A model generated the notes under the pieces. That model saw nothing but the letters and a program-made list of their open reading frames with translations, was not told the DNA's origin and did not search any database. DNA of 64,000 nucleotides from Flavobacterium caseinilyticum (GTDB lineage Bacteria; Bacteroidota; Bacteroidia; Flavobacteriales; Flavobacteriaceae), in assembly GCF_004349085.1 (NCBI RefSeq), contig NZ_SMFM01000004.1:179256-243255 (forward strand), written 5' to 3'. Numbering within the stretch: position 1 is the first letter of the stretch; the number at the start of each line of letters is the position of its first letter. Shown in pieces: positions 1 to 8,424 of the stretch. The translations under genes were made by a program, and so were the position numbers.

Positions 1-349
1 CGCTGATTTTTGTGAAAATAGTAGGAGGTAGCTGGGTAGTGGTTTTACCGCGAATTCGCGAATTTTTTATTCTTCTGGCAGGGTTGTAATTTAGGTATTT
101 TTAGAAGGATTATGCCGTTTTAGGGAAATTTGAAATGGCACGCGGATGATACGGATGGAACGGATTTTCGCTGATTTTTGAAAAAATAGTAGGAGGTAGC
201 TGGGTAGTGGTTTTACCGCGAATTCGCGAATTTTTTATTCTTCTGGCAGGGTTGTAATTTAGGTATTTTTAGAAGGATTATGCCGTTTTAGGGAAATTTG
301 AAATGGCACGCGGATGATACCGATGAAACGGATTTTCGCTGATTTTTTC
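1..349. repeat. 168-bp tandem repeat, two copies plus a partial third
   Basis: Bases 1-168 are repeated almost without change at 169-336, and a third copy begins at 337 and fades at about 349. Each unit contains the perfect 12-bp palindrome CGCGAATTCGCG (49-60 and 217-228) and ends in a run of GGAT/GATT words (from 'gcacgcggatgatacgg' to 'gctgattttt') like those of common intergenic repeats of Bacteroidota. The copies differ at only a few positions, so the duplication is recent or is being homogenised. The array may continue to the left of the window. No open reading frame is evident in it. Confidence 0.9.
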
Positions 350-439
350 AATATATAATTTTTTTTGGTCAGGTTGTTTTACTTTTCATTGGCTTATTGC
401 GCTAAATTTACCACCTTTGATTCCCTAAACGGTAGCACT

Positions 440-1156
440 ATGACAATTAAAAAACATATCCCCAATATCATTACGTTGTTAAACCTTTTTTGCGGATGTA
501 TCGCGTTGGTTTTTGCCTTCAACGAGCAGTTTGAAACGGCTTTCTATTTTGTTTGTCTTGGTATATTCCTGGATTTTTTTGACGGTTTCTTTGCCCGATT
601 GTTCAATGTCACCAGTCCGCTTGGGCTGCAGCTGGATTCTCTGGCAGACATGGTGACCAGCGGCGTTGTGCCGGCTTTGGTGCTGTTTCAGATGATGATC
701 AGCCATTCCTCTACCGCAGTTGCCGGTCATTTGCAGTTTTTTCCCTATCTGGGTTTTCTCGTTGCATTAGGTTCTTGCTACCGTCTGGCTAATTTCAATA
801 TTGACACCCGCCAAACCGATTCTTTTATTGGTTTGCCGACTCCCGCCAATGCGCTGTTTATTTTGAGTCTGCCGTTGGTTTTAAAATATACAGATTCGCT
901 TATTATCATGGAGTTGCTGACCAATCAATGGTTTTTACTGGGAATCGCTTTGCTTAGCGCATATATGTTGAATGCTGAAATTCCATTGTTTTCACTGAAA
1001 ATCAAGAAGTTTAGCTTCAAAGAGAACACACTTCAAATTGTTTTTCTGACAGTTTCCCTTTTGTTGGTGATTTTCCTGCAATACCTGGCCATTCCTTTAG
1101 TGATTATCTTTTATGTACTGCTGTCGGTTGTCAATAATAAGATGCTGAAAAAGTAG
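440..1156 (+). CDS. pssA: CDP-diacylglycerol--serine O-phosphatidyltransferase
   Basis: Integral membrane enzyme that makes phosphatidylserine from CDP-diacylglycerol and serine, the first step to phosphatidylethanolamine. The 238-residue protein carries the complete CDP-alcohol phosphotransferase signature DG-x2-AR-x8-G-x3-D-x3-D near residues 47-69 (DGFFAR followed by GLQLDSLAD), with the aspartates that hold the metal and the CDP group. Several hydrophobic segments follow, as expected for this multi-pass family. I place the start at ATG 440 (MTIKKHIPN); the frame stays open upstream to a TTG at 365, but that would add 25 residues with no counterpart in the family. The GH25 gene follows 6 bp downstream and may be cotranscribed. 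Confidence 0.93.
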   Translation: MTIKKHIPNIITLLNLFCGCIALVFAFNEQFETAFYFVCLGIFLDFFDGFFARLFNVTSPLGLQLDSLADMVTSGVVPALVLFQMMISHSSTAVAGHLQFFPYLGFLVALGSCYRLANFNIDTRQTDSFIGLPTPANALFILSLPLVLKYTDSLIIMELLTNQWFLLGIALLSAYMLNAEIPLFSLKIKKFSFKENTLQIVFLTVSLLLVIFLQYLAIPLVIIFYVLLSVVNNKMLKK

Positions 1157-1162
1157 TTTTGC

Positions 1163-2026
1163 ATGAGAAAGAAAACGGTCGTACGAAAAACACGGACAGT
1201 TCGTAAGCGTAAAAGCAAGATATCTGTTTTCAGGCCCAGGGTCCTCCGCATCTCCATTGCAAGCTTTTTTATAGTGCTGATTGCTTTTACGGGCTACCAT
1301 TACAGAAACGGTCTCGCCTACTATTTCAGTTTTAAATCAGATAAAATCAGTGCCGAAAATATGGAAGCCAAACGGCTGTCGGATGTTCGTAACTTCCAAG
1401 TTTTAAAAAAGCATGACGGAAAAAGCATCGGCATCGACGTATCGGAATATCAGGGTACTATCAGTTGGTCCTACGTTGACACTTTAGAAAAAAAATATCC
1501 GCTGCACTATGTGTTTATCCGCGCTACGGTTGGTAAAGACCGAAAGGACCGTCGTTTTGAAGCGAATTGGGCCGGTGCCAAAGAAAATAAAATGATTCGC
1601 GGTGCCTATCATTATTATCGTCCCAACGAGAACTCATTGGAACAGGCCGCGCTTTTTATCAAAACCGTAACACTTCAAAAAGGCGATCTGCCTCCTGTGC
1701 TGGACATTGAAAAACTCCCTAAAAACCAATCGATCGCCAACCTGAAAATTGGTTTAAGGCGATGGTTAGAAGCAGTCGAAGCGCATTACGGCGTTCGCCC
1801 GATTATCTATAGCGGGGAAAAATATTACGATGATTTTCTGAAGGATGAATTCAGCGACTATCTTTTTTGGATTGCCAATTATAATTTTTATCGAGAGCAA
1901 ATAAACGAGGACTGGCTTTTTTGGCAATTCACGGAAAAGGCCACTGTTCCGGGGATTAAAGGCAATGTAGATGTCAATATTTACAATGGGGATTTGCAGC
2001 AGCTGCAGTTTATTACGGTGGAGTAA
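1163..2026 (+). CDS. Glycoside hydrolase family 25 (lysozyme-like) protein
   Basis: Predicted peptidoglycan muramidase. The 287-residue protein starts with a strongly basic stretch (RKKTVVRKTRTVRKRKSK) and one hydrophobic segment at about residues 28-45, which suggests a membrane anchor with the enzyme outside the cytoplasm. The GH25 fold begins near residue 88 with GIDVSEYQG (first active-site Asp), continues with FIRATVG and GAYHYYRP, and contains LDIEKLP near residue 172 with the paired acidic residues of the family's DxE site. The end (WLFWQFTEK, then VDVNIYNG) matches the usual last strand of GH25 enzymes. It lies 6 bp after pssA. Substrate and role (wall turnover or attack on other cells) cannot be read from the sequence. 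Confidence 0.88.
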   Translation: MRKKTVVRKTRTVRKRKSKISVFRPRVLRISIASFFIVLIAFTGYHYRNGLAYYFSFKSDKISAENMEAKRLSDVRNFQVLKKHDGKSIGIDVSEYQGTISWSYVDTLEKKYPLHYVFIRATVGKDRKDRRFEANWAGAKENKMIRGAYHYYRPNENSLEQAALFIKTVTLQKGDLPPVLDIEKLPKNQSIANLKIGLRRWLEAVEAHYGVRPIIYSGEKYYDDFLKDEFSDYLFWIANYNFYREQINEDWLFWQFTEKATVPGIKGNVDVNIYNGDLQQLQFITVE

Positions 2027-2031
2027 TTTTT

Positions 2032-2190
2032 AGTGATCAGTTTTTAGTGATCAGTGTTCAGTGTTCAGTATAATAAAAGTGATCAGTGATCAGTGTTCAG
2101 TGTTCAGTGAGGAGTTGATGTTGATCAGTGTTCAGCATAATAAAAGTGTTCAGTGATCAGTATTCAGTGATCAGTGTTCAGTGAGCAGCA
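2032..2190. repeat. Cluster of CAGTGATCAGTGTTCAG-type short repeats (left arm)
   Basis: About ten head-to-tail variants of the words TGATCAGTG and GTTCAGTG fill the space after the GH25 gene. The complementary words lie at 2716-2907 on the other side of the four-helix-bundle gene, so the two clusters could pair as the arms of a large imperfect inverted repeat. The same word family recurs at 8368-8419, near 8691-8712, 44610-44640 and 44765-44804, always between genes and mostly between convergent gene ends. Confidence 0.85.
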
Positions 2191-2256
2191 GGTAGTAATT
2201 AATGATTCGGATCCATAAATCAGAGATTAGAGATTTGGGGACTGAATCAAATTTTT

Positions 2257-2625
2257 CTAGATTGTTACACCGAATTTTTGGGGATTTAAAATCATGTAAT
2301 TAATTAGTTTTCCAACTTCATTACTATCATTTAATAATTCATTGTAAGTGCTTTCATTAATATAATTGCACTTCAGTGCAAATTCGAGCCATACCTGCGT
2401 TTCTGAGTTTTCAGCATCTGAATCGGTCAATTTGCTGTAAAAACTTTTGGGATATACTCTTTTTCTATAGGCTTCTGCAATATTCGCCGGCACACTTCTG
2501 GAGGAACGCCTGATTTGGTCTGTCAAAGAATACATTTCTTCTTTGGGAAATAATTTTGTTATTTCAAATATTTTCATGGCTAATGAAAATGATTTCTGAT
2601 ACGTTAACAAATCTTGGAATTTCAT
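2257..2625 (-). CDS. Four helix bundle protein (23S rRNA intervening-sequence protein family)
   Basis: A 122-residue protein of the four-helix-bundle family first known from ORFs inside intervening sequences of 23S rRNA genes. Diagnostic stretches are FQDLLTYQKSF at the start, the segment PKEEMYSLTDQIRRSSRSVP at residues 27-46, then NIAEAYRK, and ETQVWLEFALKCNYI in the third helix. Length is normal for the family, whose molecular function is unknown. The gene stands alone between the convergent GH25 and lptB genes and is flanked on both sides by short repeats in opposite orientation, a setting that suggests it moved in as a cassette. No nearby rRNA gene is present. Confidence 0.88.
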   Translation of the reverse strand: MKFQDLLTYQKSFSLAMKIFEITKLFPKEEMYSLTDQIRRSSRSVPANIAEAYRKRVYPKSFYSKLTDSDAENSETQVWLEFALKCNYINESTYNELLNDSNEVGKLINYMILNPQKFGVTI

Positions 2626-2715
2626 AGTTGCTATTTTTTTGAACGGATCAATACTATTGCTAACTACTGATAACGGATTACTTTACTCATAACTAACCAC
2701 TTTTAACTTTTTAAA

Positions 2716-2907
2716 AACTGATCATCTTCTTTAAGACTGCTCATTGATGACTCCTTAAAGCTGGCTTTCTTCAGAACTGAACACTGACCACTTTTTTAAA
2801 GCTGATCACTGAACACTGATCACTTTTTTAAACTGACCACTGACCACTGATCACTTTCTTCACAACTGACCACTTTCTTCACAACTGACCACTGACCACT
2901 GAATACT
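2716..2907. repeat. Cluster of CTGAACACTGATCAC-type short repeats (right arm)
   Basis: Many variants of CTGATCACT, CTGAACACTG and CTGACCACTG separated by T-rich spacers. The words are the reverse complement of those at 2032-2190. The cluster ends four bases before the lptB stop codon and may act as a transcription end for lptB. Confidence 0.85.
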
Positions 2908-2910
2908 CCT

Positions 2911-3651
2911 TTAAAACTCCAGCTTCTTCTTTCTCAGCTCGAAGTTTTGTCCCAGATACACGCGACGCACCATTTCATCTTCCACTAATTCTTCCGGTAT
3001 TCCTGCTTTCAGGATTCCGCCTTCAAACATAAGATAGGTTTTGTCGGTAATGGCTAAAGTTTCCTGAACATTGTGATCGGTAATCAGAATGCCGATATTC
3101 TTGTTTTTTAGCTGGGCTACAATGCGCTGAATATCCTCAACGGCAACCGGATCGACGCCGGCGAACGGCTCATCGAGCAGTATAAATTTAGGATCCGTTG
3201 CCAAGCAGCGGGCAATTTCGGTACGACGGCGCTCGCCACCCGACAGTAAATCGCCACGATTGGTACGGATGTGTTCCAGGCTGAACTCGGCAATCAAGCT
3301 TTCCATTTTGGCTTCCTGTTCGGCTTTGGAAAGTTTTGTCAGTTGCAGCACACTTAATATGTTGTCTTCGATACTTAACTTTCTGAAAACCGAGGCTTCC
3401 TGTGCCAAATACCCAATTCCCTGCTGTGCTCTTTTGTACATCGGATAATCGGTAATATCAAGGTCATCGAGGAATATGTTGCCTGAATTTGGTTTTACCA
3501 ATCCCACAATCATGTAAAAAGAGGTTGTTTTCCCGGCGCCATTTGGTCCCAGTAGCCCGACGATTTCCCCCTGATTCACTTCCACCGAAATGCCTTTTAC
3601 AACACTGCGTCCTTTATAGGTTTTTACCAGATTTTCGGCTCTTAATTTCAT
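2911..3651 (-). CDS. lptB: LPS export ABC transporter ATP-binding protein
   Basis: Cytoplasmic ATPase that powers the LptFG complex extracting lipopolysaccharide from the inner membrane. The 246-residue sequence has a Walker A GPNGAGKTT (about residues 35-43), a Q-loop in LAQEASVFRKLS, the signature LSGGERRR, Walker B ILLDEPFAGVDP and the switch His in ITDHNVQETL. The Q-loop region and the FAGVDP form are typical of LptB rather than of other single-domain ATPases. No lptA, lptC or lptFG is next to it here; in Bacteroidota these are often elsewhere. It is transcribed alone, ending in the repeat cluster at 2716-2907. Confidence 0.93.
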   Translation of the reverse strand: MKLRAENLVKTYKGRSVVKGISVEVNQGEIVGLLGPNGAGKTTSFYMIVGLVKPNSGNIFLDDLDITDYPMYKRAQQGIGYLAQEASVFRKLSIEDNILSVLQLTKLSKAEQEAKMESLIAEFSLEHIRTNRGDLLSGGERRRTEIARCLATDPKFILLDEPFAGVDPVAVEDIQRIVAQLKNKNIGILITDHNVQETLAITDKTYLMFEGGILKAGIPEELVEDEMVRRVYLGQNFELRKKKLEF

Positions 3652-3955
3652 ACGTACGTAATATTTTTTTATAGGAATATGGTATCGCTATTCTTTATTA
3701 TTGTCTGTGATTTTGAATCATAGCGATTTCATGGTCAGATTATTAGATTATTAGATTTTTAGACAAATAAACGAATAACCAAATAAACGATTTTACTTCT
3801 TAACAGTTTGTTAGATTTTCAAATAGTAAATATTTTATTTTTTTGACCTACTAAGGCGTTGAATTGCTGCAGATTTAAGTTTTTTAGAAATCAGCAAAAA
3901 ATAAACGAAATGCCAATTATTAAATTCTCATACTTTTTCTAATAGGTCTAAAAAT
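3652..3955. other. Gene-free AT-rich spacer
   Basis: 304 bp between lptB and the carboxymuconolactone decarboxylase gene. It is low in complexity, with short words such as ATTAGATTATTAGATTTTTAG and AAATAAACGAATAACC, like words at 8923-8953 and 40255-40280. I see no gene, clear terminator or RNA. Confidence 0.6.
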
Positions 3956-4309
3956 CTAAGTAGTCTTTTGGTCTTCCAGTGCTTCCCAAAATTCATAGGC
4001 TCTGCGCAGGTGAGGCACTACAATTGTTCCGCCAACAAGCGTTGCGATTCCCATGGCTTCCATCATTTCTTCTTTGGTTACACCTTCTTTGAAGCTGGTT
4101 TCCAGATGGTATTTTACACAATCATCGCAGCGCAAAACTGCCGATGCCACTAAGCCAAGCAGTTCTTTGGTTTTTACATCCAAAGCTCCCGCTGCGTATG
4201 CATTAGTGTCGAGATTAAAAATACGTTTCACAATTTTATTATTGTCTGCCAATAATTTTGCGTTCATTTTAGTACGGTACTCGTTGAATTCTTCTATGAT
4301 ATCAGCCAT
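3956..4309 (-). CDS. Carboxymuconolactone decarboxylase family protein (AhpD-like fold)
   Basis: A 117-residue protein of the CMD/AhpD fold. It keeps the redox-type CxxC pair in RCDDCVKYHLE (about residues 59-69) followed by the helix EGVTKEEMMEAMGIATLVGG, the usual signature of the small peroxidase-partner branch. True decarboxylases lack the CxxC, so a thiol-reducing or peroxide-related role is more likely, but this is inference. The start overlaps the end of tatC by 8 bp, so it is the third gene of a translationally coupled kdsD-tatC-CMD operon. Confidence 0.88.
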   Translation of the reverse strand: MADIIEEFNEYRTKMNAKLLADNNKIVKRIFNLDTNAYAAGALDVKTKELLGLVASAVLRCDDCVKYHLETSFKEGVTKEEMMEAMGIATLVGGTIVVPHLRRAYEFWEALEDQKTT

Positions 4310-5117
4310 TTACTTTTTTTTGATTTTTTACTACTATTTTTGAAATTAAGATACTTGCTTCATAAATGACCAGCATCGGAATGGTTACGATTATCTGGCT
4401 CACCACATCAGGTGGTGTCACAACTGCTGCAACGATCAGAATGATGATCACCGCATATTTCCAATATTTCCTCAAGAAATCCGGAGTCACTAATCCTAAC
4501 TTTGTCAGGAAATAGATAATTATGGGCAATTCAAAAAACAATCCGCAGGCAATTACACTTGTTTTTACCAGTCCTATATAGGAATCAATGCTAAACTGGT
4601 TTTTTACGACGGTACTGATGGTGAATGTGGCGAAAAAGTTGACCGACATCGGTACAATCACATAGTAACCAAATAAGACTCCTAAAAAGAACAGCACCGA
4701 TGATGAGATAACGAAGAGTCTTGCGTGTTTTTTTTCAGTATCATATAAGGCAGGGCTGATGAATTTCCATACTTCCCACAATATGAACGGAAATCCAAGG
4801 ATAAATCCGGCCGTTATACAGGTCCAGATCAGCACATTGATCTGCCCTTCCATATTCGTGTTCTGAATGATGAAAGGCATTTCAGTAACGCAAATGCTTT
4901 CGGCAAAGCCCAACTGATTTGATAAATCACAAAAGAATCGATAGGTTATAAAATTTGCATTTGTAGGTCCAAAAATGATCACATCAAAAATGTAATCACT
5001 GATGAAAAAAGTAAGCGTAGCCAGAATTAATATCGCGGCTGTACTTCGAACCAGCAACCATCTTAGTTCTTCTAAGTGGTCTAAAAACGACATTTCGTTT
5101 AAGTTTTTTTTTGCCAT
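4302..5117 (-). CDS. tatC: Twin-arginine translocase subunit TatC
   Basis: Core receptor of the Tat pathway for exporting folded proteins. The 271-residue protein opens with the family hallmark MSFLDHLEELRWLLVRS and has six hydrophobic segments. The conserved periplasmic and cap regions are visible, including GFILGFPFILWEVWKFISPAL and FGYYVIVPMSVNFFATF. Between the first two helices it carries an insert of about 40 residues with two cysteines, as in other Bacteroidota TatC proteins. Start and stop codons overlap kdsD (TAATG) and the CMD gene, so the three are one operon. tatA is not in the window. Confidence 0.95.
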   Translation of the reverse strand: MAKKNLNEMSFLDHLEELRWLLVRSTAAILILATLTFFISDYIFDVIIFGPTNANFITYRFFCDLSNQLGFAESICVTEMPFIIQNTNMEGQINVLIWTCITAGFILGFPFILWEVWKFISPALYDTEKKHARLFVISSSVLFFLGVLFGYYVIVPMSVNFFATFTISTVVKNQFSIDSYIGLVKTSVIACGLFFELPIIIYFLTKLGLVTPDFLRKYWKYAVIIILIVAAVVTPPDVVSQIIVTIPMLVIYEASILISKIVVKNQKKVNG

Positions 5118-6082
5118 TATAGTATTCCCTCTTTTAAAATATCATGTAAATGTAATACACCTTTGTATTCATTATTATCTACTACAACCAGTTGCGTGAT
5201 GGAGAAGTCTTCCAGAATATTCAGTGCATCGACAACCATCGCCGACGATGCAATCACTTTAGGATTTTTTGTCATAATGTCTTTTGCCGTTACATCAGCG
5301 AAAGAGTCTCGGTCACTGAGCATTCTTCGGATATCACCATCGGTAATAATTCCAACTACTTTATTATCTTCCACGACGGCAGTTACACCAAGACGTTTTT
5401 CGGAAATTTCGAAAATTACTTTTTTTATTGATGCATCGGGAGTTACCCATGGTTTCAGTGTGTGTTCCAGCATATCGCTGACGCGAAGTAATAATTTTTT
5501 GCCCAAAGCACCACCGGGGTGATAAACGGCAAAATCTTCCGGTTTGAAATCCCGCATTTCCATCAGGCAAACGGCCAGGGCGTCGCCCATTACTAATTGC
5601 GCGGTGGTGCTGTTGGTGGGTGCCAGATTATTAGGACAGGCTTCGTTGTCCACGGTAGTATTTAGAACAAAGTCGGAACCCTTAGCCAAAAATGACGTTA
5701 TATTTCCGGTAATCGCGATCACTGTATTTCCAAAGCGCTTCAAAAGCGGAACCAACACTTTTATTTCCGGGCTGTTGCCACTTTTAGAGATGCAGATAAT
5801 AAGATCTTCTTTCTGCACCATTCCTAAATCGCCATGAATGGCCTCCGAGGCATGAAGAAAGATCGAAGGCGTTCCGGTGGAGTTGAAGGTAGCGACCATT
5901 TTTTGGGCAATAATGGCACTCTTTCCTATTCCGGTTACGACTAGTCTTCCGTTAGAATTATAGATTTTTTGTGTGGCTTCAATAAAGTTTTCGTCCAACA
6001 AATCAGTGAGTTTTGCAATGGATTTGCTTTCCGATAAAATAGTTTTTTTGGCGCTGGCCAGTATATTTTCTTTAGTGATCAA
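5117..6082 (-). CDS. kdsD: D-arabinose 5-phosphate isomerase, KpsF/GutQ family (TTG start)
   Basis: Converts ribulose 5-phosphate to arabinose 5-phosphate for Kdo synthesis. A SIS domain comes first (GRLVVTGIGKSAIIAQK, SNPHE-like STGTPSIFLHASEAIHGDLG, ISKSGNSPEI) and two CBS domains follow (from about residue 200 to the end). The frame is open up to 6280, but that extension runs through the divergent promoters and into recQ and looks random. The TTG at 6082 gives ITKENILASAKKTI at the amino end and a 321-residue protein, the normal family length; the previous ATG codons are far upstream. The stop overlaps the tatC start (TAATG). Confidence 0.9.
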   Translation of the reverse strand: MITKENILASAKKTILSESKSIAKLTDLLDENFIEATQKIYNSNGRLVVTGIGKSAIIAQKMVATFNSTGTPSIFLHASEAIHGDLGMVQKEDLIICISKSGNSPEIKVLVPLLKRFGNTVIAITGNITSFLAKGSDFVLNTTVDNEACPNNLAPTNSTTAQLVMGDALAVCLMEMRDFKPEDFAVYHPGGALGKKLLLRVSDMLEHTLKPWVTPDASIKKVIFEISEKRLGVTAVVEDNKVVGIITDGDIRRMLSDRDSFADVTAKDIMTKNPKVIASSAMVVDALNILEDFSITQLVVVDNNEYKGVLHLHDILKEGIL

Positions 6083-6099
6083 AACAGAATAATTAAAAT

Positions 6100-6129
6100 T
6101 TGTATGTGTAAAAGAAATTTGTACCTTTA
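6100..6129 (+). promoter_or_regulatory. recQ promoter, TTG-N19-TACCTTTA
   Basis: A TTG at 6100-6102, a spacer of exactly 19 bases and TACCTTTA at 6122-6129 fit the Bacteroidota consensus (TTG, about 19, TAnnTTTG) with one mismatch. Transcription would start near 6136, about 32 bases before the recQ ATG. Confidence 0.6.
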
Positions 6130-6136
6130 TGTGTTG

Positions 6137-6144
6137 CAAATTTA
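6137..6144 (-). promoter_or_regulatory. kdsD operon -7 element TAAATTTG
   Basis: On the minus strand the bases 6144-6137 read TAAATTTG, a perfect match to TAnnTTTG. The expected start would be near 6130, 48 bases before the TTG start codon of kdsD. It sits back to back with the recQ -7 element, so the two divergent promoters share the same 45 bp. No exact TTG is present at -33. Confidence 0.5.
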
Positions 6145-6167
6145 TACAAAATACCACATAATAAAGA

Positions 6168-8363
6168 ATGAATCCAAACGAAATTGACATCCACAAAGAA
6201 TTAAAAAAATATTTTGGCTTCAGCCAATTTAAGGGATTACAAGAACAAGTCATAAAAACCCTGCTCCGTAAGGAGAACACGTTTGTGATTATGCCGACAG
6301 GAGGTGGGAAATCGCTCTGTTACCAGTTGCCTGCCTTAATTCAGGAAGGGACTGCCATAGTGGTGTCTCCTTTAATCGCTTTGATGAAAAATCAGGTGGA
6401 TGCCATTCGGAGTTTATCTTCTGAAAATGGGATTGCCCATGTGCTGAATTCTTCGCTGACCAAAACAGAGATTACTCAGGTAAAAAAAGATATTACTTCA
6501 GGCTTGACCAAATTGCTGTATGTTGCTCCGGAATCACTGACGAAGGAAGACTATGTGAATTTTCTAAAAAATGTGACGATTTCTTTTGTGGCGATTGATG
6601 AAGCGCATTGCATATCGGAATGGGGACATGATTTCAGACCTGAATACCGGAACCTCAAACACATCATCAAGCAGCTTGGCGATGTACCGATAATCGGTCT
6701 GACCGCTACGGCTACGCCAAAAGTGCAGGAAGATATTCTGAAAAACTTAGATATGACTGATGCCACCACTTTTAAAGCATCATTCAACAGACCCAATTTA
6801 TACTACGAGGTACGCACCAAAACCAAGAATATAGAATCGGATATTATCCGTTTCATAAAACAACACAAGGGAAAATCAGGAATTATATACTGTCTGAGCC
6901 GCAAAAAAGTGGAGGCTATTGCCGAAGTGCTGCAGGTAAACGGAATCAGTGCCGTGCCTTATCATGCGGGATTGGATGCGAAAACGCGTGCCAAACACCA
7001 GGATATGTTTCTGATGGAAGATGTTGATGTGGTCGTGGCAACCATTGCTTTCGGTATGGGAATTGATAAACCGGATGTCCGATTTGTGATTCACCACGAC
7101 ATTCCCAAGTCGCTCGAAAGCTATTATCAGGAAACCGGTCGTGCCGGTCGTGATGGCGGAGAAGGACATTGCCTTGCGTATTATTCCTATAAAGATGTCG
7201 AGAAATTAGAAAAATTCTTATCCGGAAAACCCGTTGCTGAGCAGGAAATTGGCTTTGCATTGTTGCAGGAAGTAGTGGCGTATGCCGAAACGTCAATGTC
7301 GCGAAGAAAGTTCCTACTGCATTATTTCGGTGAAGAATTTGATGATGTCAATGGCGAAGGCGCTGATATGGACGACAACGTTCGGAATCCAAAAGCGAAA
7401 GTGGAGGCCAAAGAACAAGTGGTTAAACTGCTCGAGGTAGTCAGAGATACGAAACATCTGTACAAATCAAAAGAAGTGGTGTTTACATTGCTGGGTCGCG
7501 TTAATGCTGTCATCAAAGCACATCGAACCGATACGCAGTCTTTTTTTGGATGCGGTTCAGATCATGATGAAAAATACTGGATGGCCTTGTTGCGACAAGT
7601 ATTGGTGGCAGGATTACTGTCAAAAGACATTGAAACATACGGAATCGTTAAGATTACCGCCAAAGGAATCAATTTCATAAAGAATCCCGAGTCCTTTATG
7701 ATGTCCGAAGATCATGAATACAATGAAACAGAGGATGAAGCCATTGTCAGTGCTTCAAAATCCACCGGAACTGCTGATCCTGTTCTGATGGTTATGCTGC
7801 GTGATCTTCGTAAAAAAGTAGCCAAGAAATTGAGTGTTCCTCCTTTTGTCGTATTTCAGGATCCTTCGCTGGAAGATATGGCGCTGAAATATCCTATTTC
7901 ACAGGAAGAGTTAATTAATATTCATGGCGTCGGGGAAGGAAAGGCTAAAAAATACGGAAGAGAATTTCTGGATTTAATAGGCCGCTATGTCAGCGAAAAT
8001 GATATCATCCGTCCGGAAGATTTAGTGGTGAAATCCACTGGAGTAAATTCAGCAAATAAGCTGTATATCATCCAAAATATTGACAGAAAATTATCGCTGA
8101 CTGATATTGCTTCCGCCAAAGGAATAAATATGGATTCGCTGATCAAAGAGATGGAGCAAATCGTGTATTCCGGTACCAAGCTGAATATTAAATATTGGAT
8201 TGACGATATGCTTGACGATGAGCAACAGGAAGAAATTCATGATTATTTTATGGAATCCGAATCAGATAATATAGAGAATGCCCTGAAAGAATTTGAAGGC
8301 GATTATGATATTGATGAACTGCGCTTGATGCGGATTAAATTCATCAGCGAGGTGGCGAATTAA
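6168..8363 (+). CDS. recQ: ATP-dependent DNA helicase RecQ
   Basis: 3'-5' DNA helicase of recombination and fork repair. The 731-residue protein shows all helicase motifs in order: motif 0 FGFSQFKGLQEQVI, Walker A MPTGGGKSLCYQLPA (about residues 42-56), DEAH box AIDEAHCISEWGHDFRPEY, TATATP, YHAGLDAKTRA, and the arginine-finger region YYQETGRAGRDG. A winged-helix (RQC) region follows, and an HRDC domain near residues 535-610 (PPFVVFQDPSLEDMALKYP, HGVGEGKAKKYG). The zinc-binding cysteines of E. coli RecQ are not obvious after the helicase core. A tail of about 100 residues follows HRDC. It ends at a hairpin shared with the convergent small gene at 8425. Confidence 0.95.
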   Translation: MNPNEIDIHKELKKYFGFSQFKGLQEQVIKTLLRKENTFVIMPTGGGKSLCYQLPALIQEGTAIVVSPLIALMKNQVDAIRSLSSENGIAHVLNSSLTKTEITQVKKDITSGLTKLLYVAPESLTKEDYVNFLKNVTISFVAIDEAHCISEWGHDFRPEYRNLKHIIKQLGDVPIIGLTATATPKVQEDILKNLDMTDATTFKASFNRPNLYYEVRTKTKNIESDIIRFIKQHKGKSGIIYCLSRKKVEAIAEVLQVNGISAVPYHAGLDAKTRAKHQDMFLMEDVDVVVATIAFGMGIDKPDVRFVIHHDIPKSLESYYQETGRAGRDGGEGHCLAYYSYKDVEKLEKFLSGKPVAEQEIGFALLQEVVAYAETSMSRRKFLLHYFGEEFDDVNGEGADMDDNVRNPKAKVEAKEQVVKLLEVVRDTKHLYKSKEVVFTLLGRVNAVIKAHRTDTQSFFGCGSDHDEKYWMALLRQVLVAGLLSKDIETYGIVKITAKGINFIKNPESFMMSEDHEYNETEDEAIVSASKSTGTADPVLMVMLRDLRKKVAKKLSVPPFVVFQDPSLEDMALKYPISQEELINIHGVGEGKAKKYGREFLDLIGRYVSENDIIRPEDLVVKSTGVNSANKLYIIQNIDRKLSLTDIASAKGINMDSLIKEMEQIVYSGTKLNIKYWIDDMLDDEQQEEIHDYFMESESDNIENALKEFEGDYDIDELRLMRIKFISEVAN

Positions 8364-8367
8364 GAAA

Positions 8368-8419
8368 AGTGATCAGTATTCAGTGTTCAGTGCTTGCTGC
8401 AATCTGAATACTGATTACT
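8368..8419. terminator. Bidirectional hairpin built from short repeats
   Basis: agtgatcagtattcag at 8368-8383 pairs with ctgaatactgattact at 8404-8419 (15 of 16 pairs plus one G-T), with a 20-base loop. It lies between the convergent recQ and 8425-8658 genes and consists of the same word family as the clusters at 2032-2190 and 2716-2907. Confidence 0.6.
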
Positions 8420-8424
8420 GCACA

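Noticed and set aside
2032..2190. Possible CRISPR array (short repeats in a row)
   Set aside because: Units are only 8-16 bp, vary in length, and are not separated by unique spacers of constant size; no cas genes are present.
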